A stretch of DNA of 64,000 nucleotides, taken from contig NZ_SJOD01000004.1 in the NCBI RefSeq assembly GCF_004331175.1, positions 248,001 to 312,000 on the forward strand, written 5' to 3'. The notes beneath the pieces were generated by a model. That model ran no database searches, was not told the DNA's origin, and saw nothing but the letters and a program-made list of their open reading frames with translations. Of the stretch, positions 17,356-31,286 are shown piece by piece. A program made the translations under genes and the position numbers. Position 1 is the stretch's first letter; every line of letters begins with the position of its first letter. The stretch comes from Acinetobacter sp. ANC 4178 (lineage in GTDB: Bacteria > Pseudomonadota > Gammaproteobacteria > Pseudomonadales > Moraxellaceae).

Positions 17356-17480
17356 TTGATGAGGCAATACAGCTAAAAGTGAGCAGAGTATAAATTTAAA
17401 CTGCGATAGAGTGAATGCTTAATTCCGCGTTCAGGAAAATTATTTCGTAACCATTCACTGCAAGCGCAGAAATTGTTAAA

Positions 17481-18173
17481 TTAGCTTTGTGATTGAATAA
17501 TAAAACGCGCCAACTGCAAATCATCTGGATAGGTAATTTTGATATTATCCGAGCGCCCATGAACCACTTGCACAGGATGTCCTGCATATTCTAGCGCGCT
17601 GGCTTCATCGGTAATCACTTGCTGATCTTGCAAAGCCAGTTCAATCGCTTGCTTTAATATACCCAATTTTGCCATTTGTGGCGTTTGAGCTTGCCATAAT
17701 AAATCACGACTTACTGTCTGACTGATGATGGCTTCAGTTTCCACGCGTTTTAACGTATCGCGCACTGGAATAGCAAGAATAGCGGCTTGATCCGTTTCAA
17801 TCGCTTTATAAACCAATGTATTTAACACAGCTAAACTGATGCAAGGACGTGCCGCATCATGCACCAACACCCAGTCATTTTCATCTGCAATTTGAGTCAG
17901 ATAATTTAAAGCATTCAGTACAGAATCAACTCGCTCGTTACCACCAACACAAAAATGTGCCTTTTCTGGAGCAGCCAAAGCTAAAGTTGAAATCACATCA
18001 TCATCTTGTGCAACAGCAAGTACATAACCTGCTAGTGCTAAACCGTTTAATCTCTCCACTGTATGCTCTAATACAGTTTTATGATCAAGCAATTGATATT
18101 GTTTTAATTCAGACTGAGAAAAACGACGTCCAGAACCCGCAGCAGGAATCACCACCCAAAGCTTATTGGTCAT
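17481..18173 (-). CDS. ispD: 2-C-methyl-D-erythritol 4-phosphate cytidylyltransferase
   Basis: 230-residue enzyme of the MEP pathway. It transfers CMP from CTP to methylerythritol 4-phosphate. It has the N-terminal nucleotide loop VVIPAAGSGRRF and the middle strand WVLVHDAARPCIS, plus QTPQMAKLGIL and TDEASALEYAG. The ATG at 18173 overlaps the last bases of ftsB, so the two are co-translated; the open frame further upstream lies inside ftsB and is not used. ftsB-ispD is a widespread arrangement in gamma-proteobacteria. Confidence 0.95.
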   Translation of the reverse strand: MTNKLWVVIPAAGSGRRFSQSELKQYQLLDHKTVLEHTVERLNGLALAGYVLAVAQDDDVISTLALAAPEKAHFCVGGNERVDSVLNALNYLTQIADENDWVLVHDAARPCISLAVLNTLVYKAIETDQAAILAIPVRDTLKRVETEAIISQTVSRDLLWQAQTPQMAKLGILKQAIELALQDQQVITDEASALEYAGHPVQVVHGRSDNIKITYPDDLQLARFIIQSQS

Positions 18174-18573
18174 TAACTGGCTCTGGTGGGATGGCATTAT
18201 CATCTTCATTGGTACGTAAATCTGCTTTAGCGTTAGGATCAATATAAATAGGTTTATATTGAGTACTGATGGTACTCATTTGCACAAAAGTTTCACGCGG
18301 TTTAACCAAACCTAAATCTAAACGTGCATGTTCTTCTATGGCTTCAACACCATTTTTTAAATCATAAACTTCAGCGGCAAGAACGCGATTACGCTCTTTA
18401 AGCTCATCATTAATTTCTGTTTGTTGTTGGATTTTTTGGGTCAGTTGTTGATGATCATGGTAACCACCCTCACCAAACCAAAATAAATACTGAAACCCTG
18501 CGATCAGTACGATCGCAAGGCCCAATAGTAATTTACTCGCAAAAGAGTCAAATACATTTAACATAGATAGCAT
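18163..18573 (-). CDS. ftsB: cell division protein FtsB
   Basis: 136-residue bitopic inner-membrane protein of the divisome core, which bridges FtsL and FtsQ and activates septal wall synthesis. It has a short cytoplasmic start, one membrane helix (about 13-32, LLLGLAIVLIAGFQYLFWFG), a coiled coil (about 38-80), then GVEAIEEHARLDLGLVKPRETFVQ, the FtsB globular signature. The C-terminal tail beyond residue 100 is longer than in E. coli and rich in Asp, Asn and Pro. It lies 9 bp after eno. The start may instead be the second Met at 18564. Confidence 0.9.
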   Translation of the reverse strand: MLSMLNVFDSFASKLLLGLAIVLIAGFQYLFWFGEGGYHDHQQLTQKIQQQTEINDELKERNRVLAAEVYDLKNGVEAIEEHARLDLGLVKPRETFVQMSTISTQYKPIYIDPNAKADLRTNEDDNAIPPEPVNDQ

Positions 18574-18581
18574 TCAATCGC

Positions 18582-19889
<1,308 letters not shown>

Positions 19890-19915
19890 TTAATAACGAG
19901 ATGCTTTAGAAGGCA

Positions 19916-20773
19916 TCAATGAGTATCTAATTTTGCGAAACCTTTTACCAAGGTATCTAATTCTTTTAGCTGTGCTAAGAACGGCTCAAGTTGCGACATA
20001 CGTAAGGCACATGGACCATCACATTTGGCTTTTTCAGGATCTGGATGTGCTTCCAAGAACAAACCCGCCAAGCCTGTTGCCATACCTGCGCGAGCAAGTG
20101 TCGTGATTTGTGCACGGCGACCGCCTGCTGAATCTGCACGACCACCCGGGGTTTGAAGCGCATGGGTCACATCAAAGAACACAGGAACATTCATTTCTTT
20201 CATGATGTCGAAGCCCAACATGTCTACAACCAAATTGTTGTAACCAAATGCCGAACCACGCTCACAAATAATCAACTTGTCATTTCCTGCTTCTAAACAC
20301 TTATGCAAAATATGGCGCATTTCGTGCGGAGCAAGGAATTGTGCTTTTTTGATGTTAATAATGGCATCTGTTTTTGCCATTGCTTCAACCAAGTCAGTTT
20401 GACGGCTTAAAAAAGCAGGCAACTGAATGATATCTGCAACTTCAGCCACTGGCGCAGCTTGATACGGCTCATGCACATCAGTAATGATTGGCACATTAAA
20501 GTGCTTTTTAATGTCCGCCAACCATTCAATTCCTTTTTCCAAACCAGGACCACGGAATGAATTTAAGCTCGAACGATTCGCTTTATCAAAACTTGCCTTA
20601 AACACATAGGGAATGTCTAAGCGCTTGCAAATATCAACATAAGTTTCTGCAATTTCAAAAGCTAAATCTTTTGACTCTAATACGTTCATGCCGCCGAATA
20701 GTACAAATGGCAAGTGGTTTGCCATTTGTATATCGCCTAAACGTACAATTTCTTGTGGTTTTAATTGTGACAT
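19916..20773 (-). CDS. kdsA: 3-deoxy-8-phosphooctulonate synthase
   Basis: 285 residues. It condenses phosphoenolpyruvate with arabinose 5-phosphate to give KDO 8-phosphate, for the inner core of lipo-oligosaccharide. Signatures are [50 protein letters not shown] and [17 protein letters not shown], and [19 protein letters not shown] near the end. The ribosome site AGGAAAG precedes the ATG. It lies 38 bp after pyrG in the pyrG-kdsA-eno order common in the group. Confidence 0.97.
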   Translation of the reverse strand: MSQLKPQEIVRLGDIQMANHLPFVLFGGMNVLESKDLAFEIAETYVDICKRLDIPYVFKASFDKANRSSLNSFRGPGLEKGIEWLADIKKHFNVPIITDVHEPYQAAPVAEVADIIQLPAFLSRQTDLVEAMAKTDAIINIKKAQFLAPHEMRHILHKCLEAGNDKLIICERGSAFGYNNLVVDMLGFDIMKEMNVPVFFDVTHALQTPGGRADSAGGRRAQITTLARAGMATGLAGLFLEAHPDPEKAKCDGPCALRMSQLEPFLAQLKELDTLVKGFAKLDTH

Positions 20774-20811
20774 TTAAACTTTCCTAGTTTAGTCCTAGAC
20801 ATACCTTATTC

Positions 20812-22515
<1,704 letters not shown>

Positions 22516-22635
22516 CTAGAAAGCAAAGTCATTTAGCAGCAATTCATAGATCAATAAACAATTGGCTATTCTATCAGCATTTCCGATAAAAATTTAGTAG
22601 GGAATCTCAGGATTTTTCATCTGTCATTTTACTGC

Positions 22636-22641
22636 TATACT
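22636..22641 (+). promoter_or_regulatory. probable -10 box of the lipoprotein gene
   Basis: TATACT lies 36 bp before the ATG at 22677. A weak TTTTCA (22614-22619) lies 16 bp upstream of it. I see nothing else I can name in the 22450-22676 gap. Confidence 0.4.
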
Positions 22642-22676
22642 ATGCGCACTCTATTTATGCTTTATTTTGTGCAATT

Positions 22677-23084
22677 ATGAATAAGAAACTTTTAATCTGT
22701 GGTGCCCTTGCATTGGGTTTATTACTTACCGCATGTGTGAAAAAAGAAGAACCTAAAGATGAGCAAGCTGAAACAGCTCAAGCTGCATCTGAACCGACTG
22801 AACAAGCACAGTTCCAACCTTTAGAAGCATCTAAACCTGAAGCGGAAGTGGTTATTCCAACTCAAGTTGAAGTTGTGCGTGAGCAAACGCCAAATACTAC
22901 GACTGAAATTCGTCGTGAAGTAGCGCCGAAACCAACCACAACGCAAACTGTTGAAGCCCCTAAAGCTGAAGAGAAACCTGCTCAAGCAGTACAACAGCCA
23001 AAACCAAATACAACAGCTCAGTCTGAAGATGATGCCGTCGCTGCTGCCATTGCTGCCGCAACGCCTGCATTAGACAACAAATAA
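22677..23084 (+). CDS. small lipoprotein with a low-complexity charged tail
   Basis: 135 residues. A signal peptide ends in the lipobox LLTAC, which would be lipidated on Cys20. The rest is disordered-looking: repeated Glu, Gln, Pro, Ala and Thr, with no globular motif and a short alanine-rich end (DDAVAAAIAAATPAL). No enzyme motif is visible. It is monocistronic, with a perfect terminator. The protein may be an envelope spacer, or substrate for extracytoplasmic partners. I do not recognise it beyond Acinetobacter-like small lipoproteins. Confidence 0.7.
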   Translation: MNKKLLICGALALGLLLTACVKKEEPKDEQAETAQAASEPTEQAQFQPLEASKPEAEVVIPTQVEVVREQTPNTTTEIRREVAPKPTTTQTVEAPKAEEKPAQAVQQPKPNTTAQSEDDAVAAAIAAATPALDNK

Positions 23085-23098
23085 TTTAGAATTTATTA

Positions 23099-23131
23099 AA
23101 AAAAACCAGTTCAAATGAACTGGTTTTTTTT
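23099..23131 (+). terminator. intrinsic terminator of the lipoprotein gene
   Basis: Twelve-pair stem (23101-23112 with 23117-23128), AAAT loop, T-run; also usable by the convergent hydrolase gene. Confidence 0.85.
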
Positions 23132-23158
23132 AATGCTCGATAAAAAACCATCAATGCT

Positions 23159-24253
23159 TTAATCTGCATGTAACTTTAAATAATCTGCTATTAATTTTGC
23201 AGCCCATGATCGGGTTTGAGTCATCCCCTCATAAAAACCACAATGGCTGCCTTTTTTGGTTGTCACAACAATAATATTTTCCATTCTTTGAACCACTGAT
23301 TTATACGGATCAAAGTTTTTGATATGACAAACAGGGTCATCCTCAGAATTTAGAACCATCAATGGAATTTTGACGTTCTCAAACACGTGGATAGGATTAA
23401 TGGCTTGGGTATAACTTGCATAATCGTGATAACCTGCCAATTCGAAATAACTTTTCTCAAATTCTGCAAGTGTTTTGACCGCCAATACCTGTGACAATGA
23501 ATTTACAGGTTTCCAAGTGGGCAAATAAGGATGAATAAAAGTCTTGAATAGTTTTTTGGTCATGACTTTACTATAAAACGGATGGATATTTTCAAATCCA
23601 AGTTCTGTATTATAGCCAGGACATAATGCGAAGGCTGCTTTAAAAGGTGTGTCCTTACCTTGCTCGCCCAAATAACGAACCAATAACCCTGTACCTGCGG
23701 ACGAACCCACTGCATATAAAGGTGACGCTGGAAATTGTTGTTGAATGTAGGCAACTTGCTCACGTAAATCGGCAGTGAAACCAAACAAGCTCATTTTAGG
23801 CACAGGTAAAGGTAAATCTGCATGACCACGGCGCAAACACAAAGCAATACGCCAACCCGTATATTGATGCAGATCTCGAACCAACTCCCTCATACTGGCC
23901 AAATTACCCGTAATCGTATGTAGAAGAATAATCGTTGGAGTTTGTGGTGGTAATTCCAAACCATACCAAGCTACCGCAGTCACGCCACCATCTTGCATGG
24001 TTAATTGATCAATTCGATCATAATTAAGTTGAATAGTTCGCTTCTTAATTACATCAAAATATAATAAATGGGCATGTTTGTTTGACAACCACGGGGTTGG
24101 ACGATATTTCTGCTGAAGTTGAGGTAACTGTTCTAGAACCGCTTTACTTTGCCCTTGTGGGCTATAGTACAGTTTGGGTTGTTCAGCACCAATGACTGAA
24201 TCAAACCACTCCGAACCCAGAACTTTAATTTTATTTAAAGTAGATATGCTCAT
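23159..24253 (-). CDS. YheT-like alpha/beta hydrolase
   Basis: 364 residues. An N-terminal lead (about 1-100) is followed by an alpha/beta-hydrolase core: IILLHTITGN (oxyanion strand-loop), LRRGHADLPLP, the nucleophile elbow VGSSAGTGLLVRYLG (Ser in GSSAG), the acid DDPV (LNSEDDPVCH) and the histidine GSHCGFYEG. This matches the YheT/UPF0017 group of esterase-like hydrolases, whose substrates are mostly unknown. The gene ends a minus-strand run starting with the dienoyl-CoA reductase, NTF2-like and SGNH genes (gaps 51, 3 and 12 bp), so a role in lipid or ester catabolism is plausible. Confidence 0.8.
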   Translation of the reverse strand: MSISTLNKIKVLGSEWFDSVIGAEQPKLYYSPQGQSKAVLEQLPQLQQKYRPTPWLSNKHAHLLYFDVIKKRTIQLNYDRIDQLTMQDGGVTAVAWYGLELPPQTPTIILLHTITGNLASMRELVRDLHQYTGWRIALCLRRGHADLPLPVPKMSLFGFTADLREQVAYIQQQFPASPLYAVGSSAGTGLLVRYLGEQGKDTPFKAAFALCPGYNTELGFENIHPFYSKVMTKKLFKTFIHPYLPTWKPVNSLSQVLAVKTLAEFEKSYFELAGYHDYASYTQAINPIHVFENVKIPLMVLNSEDDPVCHIKNFDPYKSVVQRMENIIVVTTKKGSHCGFYEGMTQTRSWAAKLIADYLKLHAD

Positions 24254-24265
24254 ATCGATTTACCA

Positions 24266-25021
24266 CTACTGATCATGAGTGAAAGCTTGCTGTATTAATG
24301 TTGCAATCTGCTGCCCCCAAACTGCATAAATTTCTTTACTTGGATGAAAACCATCGCTCGCCATCGGCAAATTCATTGTTTGAAAGGCATGAATATCGAA
24401 ATGTAGAAACTTAAACTGACTTTTCTTATCTAAGCATTGTTGCAATTGCTGATTCATTGCAGCTGCATATTGACCCAATAACCATGCCAATGGATTCGGT
24501 AAGGCAGGAAAATGTTGCATCGGTGGGACGCCAGTGACAATAATCAATTTCGGCTGAAACCGATTCTGTACTTCCTCAAATAAATGCTGTTGTTGCTTCA
24601 ACCAAGATTTGACGGAAGTCAGTTTGGTAACATCATTTACCCCCACCGATGTGACGACTACATCGTACTGCTGTGGTGCTAAATGCTGTGCTGCCCGAAT
24701 GACTTGAGGCGTTGTATCACCCGTCTTCGCATGTAGTTTCCAGAGAATCCGATAATCATCTTGCAATGCTTGAAGAATCGCACCAGACAAAGCTTCATTT
24801 TGTGATTCAACCCCTACGCCTGCTGCCGCCGAATCTCCTAAAATTAATAAAGACAATGGTTGCCCTTGACCGATTATTCCCTCTCGATCACCACTGGCTT
24901 CTAAAAGGCGTGGCGTATTGTTACGAACTTTTACTCCTTGAAACACCAACACAGGCAATAAGGCGAAGGTCGAAAGTTTTAACCACATCTGTTTAATCTC
25001 AGTAATTGAGTGAATAAGCAT
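24266..25021 (-). CDS. SGNH/GDSL-family hydrolase, membrane-anchored
   Basis: 251 residues with a hydrophobic N-terminus (about 12-30), either an anchor or a signal. The family blocks are present: block I LLILGDSAAAGVGVE with the nucleophile serine, block III TSVGVNDVTK (GxND), and block V SDGFHPSKEIYAVWG with Asp and His. Such enzymes are esterases, lipases or acyl-thioesterases. It lies 3 bp after the NTF2-like gene and 12 bp before the YheT-like hydrolase, so the three are one unit. A Met at codon 12 is an alternative start. Substrate unknown. Confidence 0.8.
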   Translation of the reverse strand: MLIHSITEIKQMWLKLSTFALLPVLVFQGVKVRNNTPRLLEASGDREGIIGQGQPLSLLILGDSAAAGVGVESQNEALSGAILQALQDDYRILWKLHAKTGDTTPQVIRAAQHLAPQQYDVVVTSVGVNDVTKLTSVKSWLKQQQHLFEEVQNRFQPKLIIVTGVPPMQHFPALPNPLAWLLGQYAAAMNQQLQQCLDKKSQFKFLHFDIHAFQTMNLPMASDGFHPSKEIYAVWGQQIATLIQQAFTHDQ

Positions 25022-25024
25022 GAA

Positions 25025-25432
25025 TTAAGCGGGTTGAAATTGTTTAATCCGCTGCCCCATTTCAGCAGCCAATGCTTCTAAACCACTTTTTGGACGAATC
25101 ATGACTTCAAAATCAACAATTTGACCTTGCTCATTGAATTGAATCATATCAATTCCTTTCAATTTTTTGTCCCCAACATTGGCTGAAAACTCTAAAACAA
25201 CAGATTGTGCATTTTCGGTCAAAAATTCACGGTGATAAGTAAAGTTTTCGAACACCTGAATCACATTGCTCAAAATAAACTGTACCACTGCTTTACCTTC
25301 ATAAGGATGAAAAGCAACAGGAGATCTAAATACCACATCGTCTGCTAACAATTCATTTAAATAGTCCATGTCACGTGTTGCAACCATATGGTGCCATTTA
25401 TGTAATGCATCTTGGCTTTGTTTTAATTGCAT
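25025..25432 (-). CDS. nuclear transport factor 2-like (SnoaL-type) protein
   Basis: 135 residues in an NTF2-like cone fold pattern: HKWHHMVATRDMDYLNELLADDVVFRSPVAFHPYEG at the start, then strands FTYHREFLTENAQSVVLEFSA and GIDMIQFNEQGQIVDFEVMIRPKSG. The fold includes isomerases, dehydratases and binding proteins, and the sequence alone does not say which. The ribosome site AGGAGA is clear. It is 51 bp after the dienoyl-CoA reductase gene and 3 bp before the SGNH hydrolase. Confidence 0.75.
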   Translation of the reverse strand: MQLKQSQDALHKWHHMVATRDMDYLNELLADDVVFRSPVAFHPYEGKAVVQFILSNVIQVFENFTYHREFLTENAQSVVLEFSANVGDKKLKGIDMIQFNEQGQIVDFEVMIRPKSGLEALAAEMGQRIKQFQPA

Positions 25433-25483
25433 TGTTGTGTTCTCCTTAATTGATGAAAAGAGGACCCATAGGTCCCCTTTATT

Positions 25484-27612
<2,129 letters not shown>

Positions 27613-27646
27613 AATATCTTTATCTTAAATTTGTTGATGCTAGCTT

Positions 27647-28189
27647 ATGTCTTTAGCACATGTCCTTCTTACCAGCTTAATTGAAAAACCCAGTACAGGC
27701 ATTGAATTAGCACGGCGTTTTGACCGTTCTATGGGGTTCTTCTGGAATGCAACACATCAACAAATTTATCGTGAACTCAGTGCCATGCAGCAAAAAGGCT
27801 GGATTTCCACCCTTGAAGATGAAAGTTCCAATAGCAGAAAAAAAACCTATCAAGTGGAACAATTGGGTCGTACTGAATTGGCGGACTGGATGGTCAAACA
27901 AAGCCCGCCAGCACAACTGCGTGAAGAACTGATGGTGCGTTTAAGAGCAGAAGCCCAAGTCGGTGATGCAACCGTATTGCCCGAGTTAGAAAGACACCTC
28001 ATTCTGCATCAAGAAAAATTGCAAATTTACCAACAAATTTTTAGTAAAGACTTCTCAGCTACAGAAAATGAAAATCGGACTTTATATATTCATAAAATGA
28101 TTTTACAGTTAGGCATTAATTTAGAAGTGGGCTGGATTGAATGGCTTGAAGCCATGATTACAGGTCTGAAAAAATTTGAACAATCTTAA
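27647..28189 (+). CDS. PadR-family transcriptional regulator
   Basis: 180 residues. The N-terminal winged helix-turn-helix has the family pattern LLTSLIEKPSTGIELARRFDRSMGFFWNATHQQIYRELSAMQQKGWI, where the wing continues with KKTYQVEQLGRTELADW. The C-terminal half (about 95-180) is the helical PadR_C dimerisation domain. PadR proteins are usually repressors released by small aromatic or lipophilic ligands. It is divergent from fadH with palindromes between them, and the alpha/beta hydrolase gene follows 17 bp after its stop. The ligand is unknown. Confidence 0.85.
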   Translation: MSLAHVLLTSLIEKPSTGIELARRFDRSMGFFWNATHQQIYRELSAMQQKGWISTLEDESSNSRKKTYQVEQLGRTELADWMVKQSPPAQLREELMVRLRAEAQVGDATVLPELERHLILHQEKLQIYQQIFSKDFSATENENRTLYIHKMILQLGINLEVGWIEWLEAMITGLKKFEQS

Positions 28190-28206
28190 AAAATAGAGAA
28201 ATTACC

Positions 28207-29118
28207 ATGCCTTATTATCAAATGCCCGATCAGGAACAATTGTACGTTCGTGAATTTGGTCAGGGTAAACCTGTGTTAGTCTTATCAGGTTTAGGCATGC
28301 AAAGTTGGCAGTGGATGCCCTTCCTTATTCAAAACAGTAAACAATTTAAATTTATTATTCCAGATTGGCGTGGGTTTGGTCGCTCCAAATCCTGCCGTAT
28401 ACCTGAAATAGATGCTATTTCTAGCCATTGGCGTGATTTAGAGGCACTCATCCAACAATTAAAGTATCCTAATTTTGCCGTCATTGCTTTCTCAATGGGA
28501 GCAACAACTGCCATGCATGGCATGAAATATGGAAATCTTAAACAATATATCAATCGTTATTTACATATTGACCAAGCACCTAAAATTACAGTCGATACCC
28601 ATTGGCCGTATGGTCTACTTAGTCAGCAACACTCCAATTTTAAAAAGCTCTTGGCTGAAATTTCACTATTTTTTTCTGCCTTACCCCCAGTAAAAAGTCT
28701 GGAAGACCTTGAGCCTGCTTCACGTCAAGAATTTATTAAAATATGGAGTAAATTCATATTATTACAAAACAACCGTGGCTTGAGTCCCCTTGTATGGAAC
28801 ACGGCTTTAAAATATGATAAATTGCAAAAGCACCTGTTACCCGTACACCGTCTCGACTATCTGGCATGGTATATCAATAACTATCTGTATCATGATGAAG
28901 ATTACCGAGAATCTTTAGCAGAGTTAGACTGTCCAACGACTTTTTTTATTGGGGAAAATTCAGCACTTTACCCATCTCAAGGACAAAAAATTATCGCGAA
29001 TAGTGTCAAAAATGCCAAGCAAGTCATTTTTGAACGGTCAGGTCATGCCATTTTAATTAATGAACCCTTCAAATTTCAGCGAGAAATTTCCCGCTTCCTT
29101 TTGAATCATCATCAATAG
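28207..29118 (+). CDS. alpha/beta hydrolase co-transcribed with the PadR regulator
   Basis: 303-residue alpha/beta-hydrolase fold protein. The oxyanion region is VLVLSGLGMQSWQW, followed by PDWRGFGRSK; the nucleophile elbow is VIAFSMGATTAM (Ser in FSMGA); the acid lies near ENSALYPSQ and the histidine in FERSGHAILINEP, the GH-A-x-x-x-N-E-P end typical of the superfamily. The gene follows padR by 17 bp on the same strand. Together with the divergent fadH-NTF2-SGNH-YheT genes, the locus has three hydrolases, suggesting an ester or lipid route. Substrate is not deducible. Confidence 0.8.
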   Translation: MPYYQMPDQEQLYVREFGQGKPVLVLSGLGMQSWQWMPFLIQNSKQFKFIIPDWRGFGRSKSCRIPEIDAISSHWRDLEALIQQLKYPNFAVIAFSMGATTAMHGMKYGNLKQYINRYLHIDQAPKITVDTHWPYGLLSQQHSNFKKLLAEISLFFSALPPVKSLEDLEPASRQEFIKIWSKFILLQNNRGLSPLVWNTALKYDKLQKHLLPVHRLDYLAWYINNYLYHDEDYRESLAELDCPTTFFIGENSALYPSQGQKIIANSVKNAKQVIFERSGHAILINEPFKFQREISRFLLNHHQ

Positions 29119-29131
29119 CCGTACTTTACAA

Positions 29132-30046
29132 TTAAAGCACCGCTCGATCGTATTTAATTGCTTCAAGATCATATACTTGATAAATGCAATCAAATAGCGA
29201 GCGGATATCTTCGCTTTCATCCATACTTCGAATAGCGAGGAAGATTGGACTAACGGCGGCATCATCTAACAACGGAATATAGTTGAGGTGAGGAAACTGA
29301 ATGCTACAAGCACTTTCAGGCACAATACAAATCCCTTCACCCGCAGCCACCAAGCCTAGTGCCAACTGAATTTCACGCACTTCACGTAAACTGCGTGGTT
29401 CTAAACCATACTCTGAAAATAGGCTGCGGACTTGGGTCGAGAAATTAGGTTTAGGATGACTTGGGTATAAAAACAAACTTTCTTCAACTAAATCTGCAAG
29501 GTATACCCCTTGTTTTTGCGATGCTAAAGCATGACTACTATGAGCGGCGACCATTAAGGGTTCTTCACGCAATAACACACGACGAATTGCAGGATCAGAA
29601 ATTCTTAAGCGCCCAAAACCAACATCAATCCGCCCTTCTTTAAGCGCCTGAATTTGGTCTTTGGTGCTCATTTCAATCAGTTCAATTTTAAGCTGAGGTT
29701 GCTGCTGACGAAATAAATACACAATTCTTGGCAACAAACCATAGAGCAATGACCCCACAAATCCCATCGTTACCGTGCGCTCGACCATACCCACACGTTT
29801 GGTCATCGACTTTACTTCTTCCGCATTAGACAAAAGTTTAACTGCATGCTGGTAGAAAAATTGACCCGCTGGCGTGGTCTGTAATGGTCGACTACCTCGC
29901 TCAAAAAGTTGAATTCCGAGCTCAGCTTCAAGGTTTTGGATCTGCCGGCTCAATGGAGGTTGGGCTATAAACAGTTTTTCTGCTGCTTTGGTAAAACTTT
30001 GTTCCTCTACAACCGCTACAAAATAGCGTAGGTGTCTAAGTTCCAT
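29132..30046 (-). CDS. catM: LysR-type regulator of the cat-ben cluster (BenM/CatM family)
   Basis: 304 residues. The N-terminal helix-turn-helix MELRHLRYFVAVVEEQSFTKAAEKLFIAQPPLSRQIQ matches BenM and CatM of A. baylyi. The effector domain is about residues 90-300. These proteins bind cis,cis-muconate and activate cat or ben genes. BenM also has a second site for benzoate, attributed to Arg160 and Tyr293, where CatM has His and Phe. Here residue 160 is Arg and the aligned later position (292, after a one-residue shift) is Tyr, so the protein resembles BenM at those points. It is divergent from catB. Position suggests CatM and key residues suggest BenM, so the symbol is tentative. Confidence 0.85.
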   Translation of the reverse strand: MELRHLRYFVAVVEEQSFTKAAEKLFIAQPPLSRQIQNLEAELGIQLFERGSRPLQTTPAGQFFYQHAVKLLSNAEEVKSMTKRVGMVERTVTMGFVGSLLYGLLPRIVYLFRQQQPQLKIELIEMSTKDQIQALKEGRIDVGFGRLRISDPAIRRVLLREEPLMVAAHSSHALASQKQGVYLADLVEESLFLYPSHPKPNFSTQVRSLFSEYGLEPRSLREVREIQLALGLVAAGEGICIVPESACSIQFPHLNYIPLLDDAAVSPIFLAIRSMDESEDIRSLFDCIYQVYDLEAIKYDRAVL

Positions 30047-30054
30047 AAGACTTC

Positions 30055-30121
30055 ATACCTTTTAAATATAAAAAAATGCCAAAATGATCTTCGACAGGTT
30101 TAAATCATTCTTTTAAGGTAT
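30055..30121. promoter_or_regulatory. LysR-type binding sites between the regulator and catB
   Basis: Two imperfect copies of the ATAC-N7-GTAT site known for BenM/CatM: ATAC-N7-ATAT (30055-30069) and ATTC-N7-GTAT (30107-30121). Each deviates at one half-site base and they start 52 bp apart, about five turns. The second overlaps the likely catB promoter; a -35-like TCGACA is at 30091-30096. Assignment is by motif only. Confidence 0.5.
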
Positions 30122-30161
30122 ATCACATGACTTAGACAAATCAAGATAGCGAAGCCGAAAG

Positions 30162-31271
30162 ATGTATAAATCGATTGAAACGTTGCTTGTAGAAATACCG
30201 ACAATCCGCCCACATAAAATGGCGGTTGCAACAATGCAAACTCAAACCCTCGTTCTAGTAAAAGTCACCACAGAAGATGGCTTTACTGGTTGGGGTGAAG
30301 CAACCACGATTGGTGGCTTAGGCTATGGCGAAGAAAGCCCTGAAAGTGTCAAAACCAATATTGAAACTTATTTTGCCCCATTACTCAAATCGTTATCAGG
30401 TTTGAATGTGGCTCAAACCATACAAACCATCAAACGCAATATCAATGGCAACCGCTTTGCTAAAAATGCCATTCAAACTGCTCTTTTTGACATTCAAGCG
30501 CAACGTTTAGGCTTACCCATCAGTGAAGTGCTTGGTGGGCGTTTACGACATAGTGTGCCCGTACTTTGGGTATTGGCTTCTGGTGATACCGAAAAAGATA
30601 TTGCAGAAGCACAGCAGATGATTGCCTGCAAACGTCACAACACCTTCAAACTAAAAATTGGTTCACGTCGCGTGGAAGAAGATGTTGAACATGTTTTGGC
30701 CATTAAACAAGCCTTAGGCTCAGACGTTTCTATTCGTGTCGATGTAAATCGTGCTTGGTCAGAACTTGAAGCCATTAAAGGCATTCAACAGTTACAAGAT
30801 GGTGGTGTGGATTTAATTGAACAACCCTGTGCCATCGACAACATTGATGCCATGCAACGTCTTACCCGTCGCTTTGATATTGCCATTATGGCGGATGAAT
30901 CGTTGATGGGGCCTGACAGTGCTTATCGCTTAGCAAAACGTAATGGTGCATCGGTCTTTGCCGTAAAAATTGCGCAATCTGGCGGTTTAGTCGAAGCCAG
31001 TGAAGTTGGAAAAATTGCCAAACTGGCAGGAATTGATCTTTACGGTGGCACTATGCTTGAAGGGCCTGTGGGCACTATGGCATCGGCGCAAGTCTTTTCT
31101 ACCTTTCATAATTTAGCGTATGGCACTGAACTGTTTGGTCCACTGTTGCTGACTGAAGAGATTTTAAAAACTCCGTTGCAATATCAAAACTTCGAGCTGA
31201 TGTTACCAACCACAGCAGGACTGGGTATTGAACTTGATGAAGACAAAATTGACGGTATGCGTCGCCAGTAA
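30162..31271 (+). CDS. catB: muconate cycloisomerase
   Basis: 369 residues of the enolase superfamily. It lactonises cis,cis-muconate to muconolactone in the catechol branch of the beta-ketoadipate pathway. Visible residues are the KxK pair in TFKLKIG (Lys163, Lys165, the latter the expected base), the metal ligands in RVDVNRAW, DLIEQP and MADESL, and the opposite lysine in FAVKIAQSGG. The ATG follows GAAAG. It is divergent from the LysR regulator and lies 15 bp before catC. Confidence 0.96.
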   Translation: MYKSIETLLVEIPTIRPHKMAVATMQTQTLVLVKVTTEDGFTGWGEATTIGGLGYGEESPESVKTNIETYFAPLLKSLSGLNVAQTIQTIKRNINGNRFAKNAIQTALFDIQAQRLGLPISEVLGGRLRHSVPVLWVLASGDTEKDIAEAQQMIACKRHNTFKLKIGSRRVEEDVEHVLAIKQALGSDVSIRVDVNRAWSELEAIKGIQQLQDGGVDLIEQPCAIDNIDAMQRLTRRFDIAIMADESLMGPDSAYRLAKRNGASVFAVKIAQSGGLVEASEVGKIAKLAGIDLYGGTMLEGPVGTMASAQVFSTFHNLAYGTELFGPLLLTEEILKTPLQYQNFELMLPTTAGLGIELDEDKIDGMRRQ

Positions 31272-31286
31272 TTAAAGGAATTCCAC

